DNA from: Gemmatimonadota bacterium
GTDB taxonomy: Bacteria; ARS69
Direction: 5' to 3'
Assembly: GCA_021604925.1 (NCBI GenBank)
Contig: BQJX01000109.1
Span: forward strand, 1 to 7,881
Length of the DNA: 7,881 bases
The position numbers and the translations under genes were made by a program. Below, piece by piece: positions 1-4,145 of the stretch. The notes beneath the pieces are model-generated. The model searched no databases and was not told the origin of the DNA. It worked only from the letters and a program-made list of their open reading frames with translations. Each line of letters opens with the position of its first letter. The first letter of the stretch is position 1.

Positions 1-1
1 G

Positions 2-172
2 CTGCTTCGTCGCTCCGGCTCCGTCGACAAGCGACTGGAGCTGCTCGACGGCCAGGGACACGTGCTCTCGCTGGCGCCCGATCGTCGCCGGTGTGTGTTT
101 CCGTGGTTGAGCGACTTCGTGGCGACGACTACTGCGGCAGCTCGAACCCGAACTTCGGGTCCACGGCCTTGA
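2..172 (+). CDS. 3' end of an unidentified gene (partial, 5' end outside window)
   Basis: Plus-strand frame 2 is open from the window edge to a TGA at 170-172 and gives 56 residues. Up to about position 120 the codons mostly end in G or C, as in real genes of this GC-rich sequence, and the peptide is rich in charged and hydrophobic residues (VDKRLELLDG, then FPWLSDFVA). The last 15 or so codons are less biased (ACT ACT, GCA GCT, CGA) and run 44 bp into the 3' end of the convergent minus-strand gene, as happens when a reading frame continues to the next chance stop. The product is not recognisable from this fragment. The complementary strand shares the same third codon positions and is also open here, for example from a GTG near position 60, so the strand is not certain. 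Confidence 0.4.
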   Translation: MLRRSGSVDKRLELLDGQGHVLSLAPDRRRCVFPWLSDFVATTTAAARTRTSGPRP

Positions 173-887
173 GCCGGGCCGCCGCCGCCTCGAGCGCGGC
201 CTGCGAGGTCGCGTCGGGTTGGTGGCGCCAGGTCCAGTAGGCGTCGAGGAAGTCGTCGCGCAAACTGCCGAGACCCACGATGCTCCCATCGGGCGTGGAG
301 AACAGCTCTTCCTGCAGCGACATGATGTCATCCTCCTTCAACCGCTCGAAGAGGTGGAAGTACTCCGACCGCATGTGGAACAGCACGTCCACGTAGCGCT
401 CGAAATCCTCCGAGAGCAGCTGAAGTACGCGGGAAACCACGGGAGAAACCGGGAGTCTCTCGTGGAACAGGGAGGCGTAGTGGTAGTAGGCCTTGCCGCG
501 CCCGATTCGCTGGCGCGCCGAGCGCACGTAGTGCCGCTCGCCGTTCTGGGCCTGGAACGGCGTATCGCAGAAGAGACTGGTGGTCAGCAGGAGGTGGTCC
601 GCGTTCACGCGGTAAACCATGCTCTTGAAGCGCGGATCGTTGGACTCACGCACCTGCTCGAACACGTCCAGGTCGCGCTCTGCCGCAACGGGTCCAAGAC
701 TGGGCGCCGACACGAGCTTGGACAGGAGATGGACCAGGTAGACGTTCACGGCCTCGCCCTGCTCTTCTTCGTCGGATTCGAAGCCGCATTCCACCCGGGA
801 GCGCAGCAGCGAATTCAGGACGAAGTGCGCGGTGGGCAGACGGGCGTCGTCGCCCGAGCCGAGCTCGTAGTAGAAGGAGTGGTCCAC
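129..887 (-). CDS. uncharacterised 252-aa soluble protein
   Basis: I do not recognise the family. The start is placed at the GTG at 887-885, because a near-perfect Shine-Dalgarno sequence (GGAGGTGAT on the minus strand, 891-899) lies just upstream. Starting further up at the GTG at 917 would put this site inside the coding sequence. The stop is TAG at 131-129. The 252-residue product has no signal peptide or membrane segment and looks mainly helical. Visible segments are an acidic patch near residues 38-45 (ESDEEEQG), a helix with VNVYLVHLLSKLV at 48-59, a VYRVNADHLLL block at 91-101, a basic/aromatic block GRGKAYYHYASLFHERL at 129-145, and an amphipathic stretch LLSEDFERYVDVLF at 157-170 followed by further charged helix. 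The C-terminus is Ala-rich, then ends FGFELPQ. Codon use matches the neighbouring genes, so this is a real native gene. It is divergent from the nitrilase gene across 278 bp, which could mean shared control, but nothing shows a functional link. Confidence 0.85.
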   Translation of the reverse strand: MDHSFYYELGSGDDARLPTAHFVLNSLLRSRVECGFESDEEEQGEAVNVYLVHLLSKLVSAPSLGPVAAERDLDVFEQVRESNDPRFKSMVYRVNADHLLLTTSLFCDTPFQAQNGERHYVRSARQRIGRGKAYYHYASLFHERLPVSPVVSRVLQLLSEDFERYVDVLFHMRSEYFHLFERLKEDDIMSLQEELFSTPDGSIVGLGSLRDDFLDAYWTWRHQPDATSQAALEAAAARLKAVDPKFGFELPQ

Positions 888-890
888 GGA

Positions 891-899
891 ATCACCTCC
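891..899 (-). promoter_or_regulatory. strong Shine-Dalgarno site deciding the start of the 252-aa gene
   Basis: Read on the minus strand, GGAGGTGAT is an almost full match to the 16S rRNA anti-Shine-Dalgarno sequence. It sits 3 nt before the GTG at 887, with 6 nt between GGAGG-T and the start codon. This is the best-supported start of the gene and excludes the longer frame beginning at 917. Confidence 0.8.
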
Positions 900-976
900 G
901 TTCGTCCATCGTTCCACTCATGGTGTAGCAAGCCAGGTGCCAGAGCGGACGCGTCGCGGATGATCACTCAAGGTCC

Positions 977-985
977 ATTCTACCA
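977..985 (-). promoter_or_regulatory. possible extended -10 promoter for the 252-aa gene
   Basis: On the minus strand the sequence reads TGG-TAGAAT: a -10 hexamer matching 5 of 6 bases of TATAAT, directly preceded by the TGn extension. It lies in a locally AT-richer patch in otherwise GC-rich DNA. A transcript starting about 7 nt downstream would have a leader of roughly 80 nt before the GTG at 887. No good -35 box is seen, which is compatible with an extended -10 promoter but keeps confidence low. Confidence 0.35.
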
Positions 986-1016
986 AAGAAACACCGCGAT
1001 CCCCGGATGGGTCCGC

Positions 1017-1030
1017 TGCGCGCGCGCGCA
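1017..1030. repeat. 14-bp alternating CG perfect palindrome
   Basis: TGCGCGCGCGCGCA is a perfect palindrome of strictly alternating purine and pyrimidine in the shared upstream region of the 252-aa gene and the nitrilase gene. Such tracts can adopt Z-DNA or cruciform conformations under supercoiling. A regulatory role is only a possibility, because in GC-rich DNA this may be chance. Confidence 0.6.
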
Positions 1031-1063
1031 TCGCGGTCGATCGCGTTGCGTTCTGCGAAACGT

Positions 1064-1096
1064 CCGTTGCCCGCTTCGTGCACGGAACGGCAACGG
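1064..1096. repeat. 8-bp inverted repeat in the nitrilase upstream region
   Basis: CCGTTGCC (1064-1071) and its exact reverse complement GGCAACGG (1089-1096) flank 17 nt, and the pair 1063/1097 adds a G-U wobble if transcribed on the plus strand. Nearly at the centre of the loop is a second palindrome, CGTGCACG (1077-1084). The element ends 69 nt before the ATG at 1166. It could be an operator for a dimeric regulator or a hairpin in the mRNA leader. No regulator gene adjoins it, and a chance origin is not excluded. Confidence 0.45.
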
Positions 1097-1153
1097 GAGT
1101 TCAAAACGCCCGGTTTCTTGCCAGGGACCGCAACATCCGTGCTACAAGGACGC

Positions 1154-1160
1154 AAGGAGG
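1154..1160 (+). promoter_or_regulatory. Shine-Dalgarno site of the nitrilase gene
   Basis: AAGGAGG is followed by 5 nt and then the ATG at 1166. It fixes the start 53 codons downstream of the first in-frame start of the open frame. The upstream part of that frame has no family homology. Confidence 0.8.
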
Positions 1161-1165
1161 TAGCC

Positions 1166-2047
1166 ATGGTCGGCAGCGACGTTCCCGCCAAACAAAATGA
1201 ACTCCGGGTCGGGTTTGCCCAGACCTGCCCGGAGTTCGGCGACGTTCCGGGCAACCTGGAGCGCGGCCGGGCGCTCCTGGACAGCGCCCCGGCGTTCGAT
1301 GTCCTGGTCCTGCCGGAGCTCTTCGCCACGGGCTATGTGTTCCGCGACCGCGCCGAGTTGCAGAGCCTGGCGGAGGACGCGACCGGGCCCACGCTGCAGT
1401 TCCTGCGCGAGAACGCCCGCGAGCGCTCCGCCTGGTTGGCGGGTGGATTCGCCGAGCGCGACGGCGCCCGCGTGTTCAACTCCGCGGCGCTCGTGGGACC
1501 GGAGGGACAGGTTCACATCTACCGCAAGATCCACCGGTTCGACCGCGAGACGGAGGTCTTTGACCCCGGCGATGGCCCGTTCCAATGCCACGAACTGGCC
1601 ATCCGGGAGGTTCGGGTTCGCGTGGGGATGCTCATCTGCTTCGACTGGTTCTTTCCCGAGTCGGCGCGCTGTCTCGCGCTGGCGGGCGCGGACGTCCTGC
1701 TGCATCCGTCCAACCTGGTCATGAGCCATTGCCAGCGGGCGATGGTCACCCGGTGCCTGGAGAACGGCGTCTTTGCGGTCACCGCCAATCGCGTGGGGAG
1801 TGACGACCGCGGCGACGTGGCGGCCACGTTCACCGGTGCGAGCCAGATCACCGGACCCGGGGGCGCGATTCTGGAGAGCGCTCCGGCGACCGGAGAGTGC
1901 GTTCGAGTGACGACGATCGACGTGGAGGACGCGCGGAAGAAGAGGATCTCGCCGCGCAACGACCGACTGGCCGATCGAAGGCCGGAACACTACGGTCTCC
2001 TGACGAAGGAGAACGCGGACCCGGGCGCCGCGCCGCGCGGGATGTAG
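1166..2047 (+). CDS. carbon-nitrogen hydrolase, nitrilase superfamily (PaNit/PH0642-like)
   Basis: The 293-residue protein is a typical single-domain nitrilase-superfamily enzyme, which hydrolyses a non-peptide C-N bond (amide, nitrile or carbamoyl) through a thioester intermediate in the cytoplasm. The catalytic triad is intact: E51 in VLPELFATGY, K121 in YRKIHRFDRE and C158 in MLICFDWFFPESAR. E128, after the lysine, fits the additional conserved glutamate. The block after the cysteine, including HPSNLVM at 180-186, and the C-terminal NDRLADRRPEHY strongly recall the hyperthermophilic Pyrococcus nitrilases rather than the NAD synthetase, biotinidase or Lnt branches. The substrate cannot be read from sequence. 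Small aliphatic nitriles or amides are known for the archaeal relatives. The ATG at 1166 is chosen over the in-frame start at 1007 because AAGGAGG (1154-1160) lies 5 nt before it and family homology begins soon after it (LRVGFAQT at 13-20). The gene stands alone, divergent from the 252-aa gene and convergent with cdaA. Confidence 0.93.
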   Translation: MVGSDVPAKQNELRVGFAQTCPEFGDVPGNLERGRALLDSAPAFDVLVLPELFATGYVFRDRAELQSLAEDATGPTLQFLRENARERSAWLAGGFAERDGARVFNSAALVGPEGQVHIYRKIHRFDRETEVFDPGDGPFQCHELAIREVRVRVGMLICFDWFFPESARCLALAGADVLLHPSNLVMSHCQRAMVTRCLENGVFAVTANRVGSDDRGDVAATFTGASQITGPGGAILESAPATGECVRVTTIDVEDARKKRISPRNDRLADRRPEHYGLLTKENADPGAAPRGM

Positions 2048-2088
2048 CTTCCGGGGTTGACGATGTTGTCGCCCGCAGGTGGCACTCG

Positions 2089-2116
2089 CGAAAACCAGTG
2101 TGGGCGCGGGTTTTCG
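2089..2116 (+). repeat. 8-bp perfect hairpin after the nitrilase gene
   Basis: CGAAAACC (2089-2096) and GGTTTTCG (2109-2116) form a perfect 8-bp stem around a 12-nt loop, starting 41 nt after the nitrilase stop. The stem is AT-rich in the middle, which is unusual in this GC-rich sequence. No T-run follows on either strand, so it is not a standard intrinsic terminator, although it could protect or end the 3' end of the nitrilase mRNA. Confidence 0.45.
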
Positions 2117-2142
2117 GCCAGGCGGTGAGTGGCGTGTGTCCG

Positions 2143-2192
2143 CGGGTAGACAAGCAGAGGTCCGCCAGCGCCGCTGACAACGCGTCTGCCCG
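2143..2192 (+). repeat. 9-bp stem enclosing a small inner hairpin
   Basis: CGGGTAGAC (2143-2151) pairs with GTCTGCCCG (2184-2192). Eight pairs are Watson-Crick and one, T2147 with G2188, is a G-U wobble on the plus strand but would be an A-C mismatch on the minus strand. Inside lies CAGC-GCC-GCTG (2166-2176), a 4-bp stem with a 3-nt loop. The structure favours a plus-strand transcript, if it is functional at all. Confidence 0.35.
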
Positions 2193-2248
2193 GAAGAGGC
2201 GCCACCCCGCAGGACCGCGGCACGCCCTCTCCGCGGCTCTCCGGCGAA

Positions 2249-2263
2249 CCGCGCAGCGCGCGG
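2249..2263. repeat. 6-bp GC hairpin with 3-nt loop
   Basis: CCGCGC (2249-2254) and GCGCGG (2258-2263) pair perfectly around AGC. Just upstream, CCGCGG occurs twice (2215-2220 and 2231-2236) and could pair with itself across 10 nt. On the plus strand a pyrimidine-rich stretch (CCCCTCACTCTCGTTTC) follows, but it is not a T-run. Such short GC stems can easily be chance. Confidence 0.3.
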
Positions 2264-2353
2264 CCCCTCACTCTCGTTTCGGCCCGTGCTTTGCAATGGG
2301 AAGTGGCGTCAGCCGCTGACAAGCGGGAAGGGAGGGCGCTGGCCAGGCCTTTT

Positions 2354-2391
2354 CTTCCGAGTTCTTTGCCGGAAGCGTTCCGAGAGGAACG
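2354..2391 (+). repeat. two back-to-back hairpins, the second with a GAGA tetraloop
   Basis: CTTCCG (2354-2359) pairs with CGGAAG (2370-2375) around 10 nt. Directly abutting it, CGTTCC (2376-2381) pairs with GGAACG (2386-2391) around GAGA. GAGA belongs to the stabilising GNRA tetraloop class on the plus strand, whereas the minus-strand loop would be TCTC. The two stems could stack coaxially. TTCCGAG appears in both hairpins as a direct repeat. Confidence 0.4.
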
Positions 2392-2450
2392 TCCTCAGTC
2401 CGCTTCACGTAGCCGGGGAGATGCGTGCGGTGGGCCGGAGCGCTTCCGGC
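2368..2450 (+). repeat. 15-bp inverted repeat pair, REP-like
   Basis: GCCGGAAGCGTTCCG (2368-2382) and CGGAGCGCTTCCGGC (2436-2450) are reverse complements at 14 of 15 positions. The odd pair, T2378 with G2440, is a G-U wobble on the plus strand. The two arms enclose 53 nt. The right arm also lies in its own hairpin, GCCGGA (2434-2439) with TCCGGC (2445-2450). Inverted pairs of short self-complementary units between convergent genes are the hallmark of REP/BIME elements, but only one pair is visible, so the family assignment is inference. Confidence 0.45.
2434..2450. terminator. possible weak terminator hairpin 3' of cdaA
   Basis: GCCGGA and TCCGGC form a perfect 6-bp stem around 5 nt, ending 42 nt beyond the cdaA stop. 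On the minus strand no T-run follows, and on the plus strand only a weak AATTTGTT does. It is the nearest strong hairpin to the end of the operon, but lacks the features of a standard intrinsic terminator. Rho-dependent termination is equally possible. Confidence 0.2.
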
Positions 2451-2492
2451 GCAATTTGTTGGAGCGCGGCGTGCGGGGCCGGGACTTCGGGG

Positions 2493-3266
2493 TCAGGCGG
2501 CCTTGGTGCTGCGGGCGGTCAGGGAGTCCATGAGCGCGGACCGCAGGGAATCGCGGGAGAGACCGCGCCGAAGCTGGCCGCCGCGGGCCATGGACACGGT
2601 GCCGGTCTCCTCGGACACGATGATGACCTCGCAGTCGGACTCCTCGGTGATGCCAATGCCGGCCCGGTGGCGCGTGCCCAGCGTCCGCGCCAGTCGCGAA
2701 TCCTGGGTCAGCGGAAGGATGCAGCCGGCGGCCACGATCTGGTCCTGCGAGATCACCACGGCGCCATCGTGCAGCGGGCTCTTCGTCTGGAAAATGGAGA
2801 CGAGGAGTTCTTCGCTCAGCTGCGCCATCAGCGGGGTTCCGGTCTCGGTCACGCCCTTGAGGCCGGCGTGGCCCAGGATCAGGATCAGGGCACCCGTGCG
2901 GGTCTCGGCCATCTGGAACACCGCGCTCACGATGGCATCCACGGACTCGGTCTCGCTGACCCGCGAGACAAAGGGGCTCACCAGCGGGTTCTGTCCCAGC
3001 GTGGACAGCCCGCGACGAAGCTCGGGTTGGAACACGATCAGGAAACCGATGAGCCAGATCGTCTTGAGGCTGCCGATCATCCAGTTGAGTCCGTGGAGTC
3101 CCAGGAACTCGGCCAGGAAACCACCGCCAATGATGATGAGCAGGCCCAGGAACATGGTGATCGCGCGCGTGGAGCGGATGAAGATGTACAGCTTGTAGAA
3201 CAGGACCGTCACGATCCCGATGTCGAGGACGTCGAGCACCCAGTGGTTTCCCAGGAAGTTCAGCAT
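2493..3266 (-). CDS. cdaA: diadenylate cyclase CdaA (membrane c-di-AMP synthase)
   Basis: The 257-residue protein condenses two ATP into cyclic di-AMP, a second messenger controlling potassium and osmolyte transport and cell-wall homeostasis. Three hydrophobic segments (about residues 12-30, 37-57 and 63-80) precede a cytosolic DAC domain. The DAC signatures are intact: L165-HDGA-169 and G197-TRHR-201 with the EESD (208-211) and SEETG (218-222) blocks after it. The linker FQPELRRGL (79-87) is also typical. Length and architecture match CdaA (about 270 residues), not DisA or CdaS. The ATG at 3266-3264 overlaps the folP stop by 7 nt (ATGCTGA), with a GGAG about 11 nt upstream inside folP, so translation is likely coupled to folP. 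It is the last gene of the operon. cdaR (ybbR) and glmM, which usually follow cdaA, are not in the window. The longer open frame upstream of this ATG only overlaps folP. Confidence 0.96.
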   Translation of the reverse strand: MLNFLGNHWVLDVLDIGIVTVLFYKLYIFIRSTRAITMFLGLLIIIGGGFLAEFLGLHGLNWMIGSLKTIWLIGFLIVFQPELRRGLSTLGQNPLVSPFVSRVSETESVDAIVSAVFQMAETRTGALILILGHAGLKGVTETGTPLMAQLSEELLVSIFQTKSPLHDGAVVISQDQIVAAGCILPLTQDSRLARTLGTRHRAGIGITEESDCEVIIVSEETGTVSMARGGQLRRGLSRDSLRSALMDSLTARSTKAA

Positions 3267-4132
3267 GGGAGGGCGTTCTCCGCGGGGACCGGCTGCGCGT
3301 TCACAACGGCTTCGGTCGCGAGCACCGCTCGATGGTGGGCGCGGACGTCGTGCACGCGGAGCACCGAGGCGCCGCCCAGCACGGCCAGCGCGCCGGTCGC
3401 CAGCGTGGCTTCCAGTCGGTCGGCGGACGTGGGGCCGTCGAACGCGGCCAGGAACGACTTGCGCGAGGCGCCCACCAGGACCGGCCGGCCCAGCGAGAGG
3501 TATTCGCGCAGTCGATTCAGGATCTGGAGGTTGTGCTCCGGCGCCTTGGCAAAGCCCAGTCCGGGATCTACCAGGATGTCGCTCTCCGGCACGCCCAATC
3601 CCACCGCGCGATCGATGGCGCCCTCCAGGAAACGGAGGCTCTCCTCCACGACATCGCGGTAGGAGGTGAGCGTGCTCATCGTGCGCGGGTCCCCGCGCAT
3701 GTGCATGAGAACGAGACCGGCGCCGCGCTCGGCACACACCGACGCGATCTCCGGGTCGTGCTGCAGCCCCGACACGTCGTTCACCAGGGAAGCGCCCGCT
3801 TCCAGGCATCGCTCCGCGACTCGGGCCTTCACGGTGTCCACGGACAGCGGCACGGGCGCGTCTTGCAGCAGTTCCAGCACCGGGAGGAGGCGCCGCAGTT
3901 CCTCGGTCTCGGAGACGGGGTCGGCGTTCGGGCGCGTGGACTCGGCGCCCAGGTCCAGTGCGTCCGCGCCCTCTTCCATCATGCGCCGGGCGCGCGCCGC
4001 GGCGGCTTCGGGTGAGGCGTCCGCGCCGCCGTCGTGGAACGAGTCCGGGGTGACGTTCAGGATTCCCAGGATCCGGGTCCGGCGATTCGGGTCGCGGCGT
4101 GGAATCAGCCGATCCAGATCATCCACGTCCAT
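3260..4132 (-). CDS. folP: dihydropteroate synthase
   Basis: FolP joins 4-aminobenzoate to 6-hydroxymethyl-7,8-dihydropterin diphosphate to form dihydropteroate, the sulfonamide-sensitive step of folate synthesis. The 290-residue protein shows the whole TIM-barrel signature set: ILNVTPDSFHDGG at 24-36 (N26 for metal/diphosphate), LGAESTRP at 61-68 on the flexible loop, SVDT at 97-100, VNDVSG at 117-122, ILVDPGLGF at 186-194, GASRKSF at 221-227 with K225, and RVHDV at 259-263. All expected catalytic residues are present. The start is uncertain by two codons: the ATG at 4132 lies only 2 nt after AAGGAG, whereas the GTG at 4126 lies 8 nt after it, a better distance. Either leaves about 20 residues before the first motif. 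The gene begins 13 nt after the ftsH stop and overlaps cdaA by 7 nt. The longer frame from 4243 would run into ftsH and is rejected. Confidence 0.96.
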   Translation of the reverse strand: MDVDDLDRLIPRRDPNRRTRILGILNVTPDSFHDGGADASPEAAAARARRMMEEGADALDLGAESTRPNADPVSETEELRRLLPVLELLQDAPVPLSVDTVKARVAERCLEAGASLVNDVSGLQHDPEIASVCAERGAGLVLMHMRGDPRTMSTLTSYRDVVEESLRFLEGAIDRAVGLGVPESDILVDPGLGFAKAPEHNLQILNRLREYLSLGRPVLVGASRKSFLAAFDGPTSADRLEATLATGALAVLGGASVLRVHDVRAHHRAVLATEAVVNAQPVPAENALPC

Positions 4133-4138
4133 CACTCC
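4124..4138 (-). promoter_or_regulatory. folP ribosome binding site with two candidate starts
   Basis: Minus-strand reading is AAGGAG-TG-ATG-GAC-GTG. The ATG (4132-4130) is only 2 nt from the Shine-Dalgarno sequence, which is short for efficient initiation. The GTG (4126-4124) in the same frame has an 8-nt spacer. The protein would be 290 or 288 residues, respectively. Confidence 0.5.
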
Positions 4139-4145
4139 TTGCGGG

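Larger units (their letters stand above)
2048..2492. other. 445-bp gene-free gap between convergent genes, rich in inverted repeats
   Basis: This gap lies between the stop of the nitrilase gene (plus strand) and the stop of cdaA (minus strand). Open frames exist on both strands but have no ribosome binding site, are arginine/serine-rich shadow-like peptides and resemble no family I know. No tRNA or other known RNA is seen. The gap contains at least seven potential hairpins, a direct repeat of GCCGCTGACAA (2170-2180 and 2312-2322) and a 15-bp near-perfect inverted pair. There is no classical intrinsic terminator with a T-run after either flanking gene. Some hairpins are expected by chance at this GC content. 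Confidence 0.7.

Noticed and set aside
1113..1148. A -35/-10-like pair (TTGCCA ... TACAAG) before the nitrilase gene
   Set aside because: The spacing of about 19 nt is long, and the transcript would start at or within the Shine-Dalgarno sequence at 1154-1160, leaving no usable ribosome binding site.
219..1163. A 314-codon plus-strand open frame
   Set aside because: It is antisense to the 252-aa gene, which has a near-ideal ribosome binding site, and it runs through the intergenic region to just before the nitrilase start. It shows no family features.
1142..2296. A 384-codon minus-strand open frame
   Set aside because: It is antisense to the nitrilase gene, whose catalytic triad is intact, and is composed mainly of Arg, Ala and Gly without recognisable domains.
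2048..2492. A classical intrinsic terminator between the convergent genes
   Set aside because: Several hairpins are present, but none is followed by a T-run on either strand.
2291..2533. An 80-codon plus-strand open frame in the 445-bp gap
   Set aside because: It has no Shine-Dalgarno sequence before the ATG, an Arg/Ser/Pro-rich composition, and runs into the 3' end of cdaA in the opposite direction.
3267..3809. A long N-terminal extension of CdaA
   Set aside because: The frame is open upstream of the ATG at 3266, but it overlaps folP completely, reads as Arg/Gly/Pro-rich sequence and would precede the normal membrane segments.
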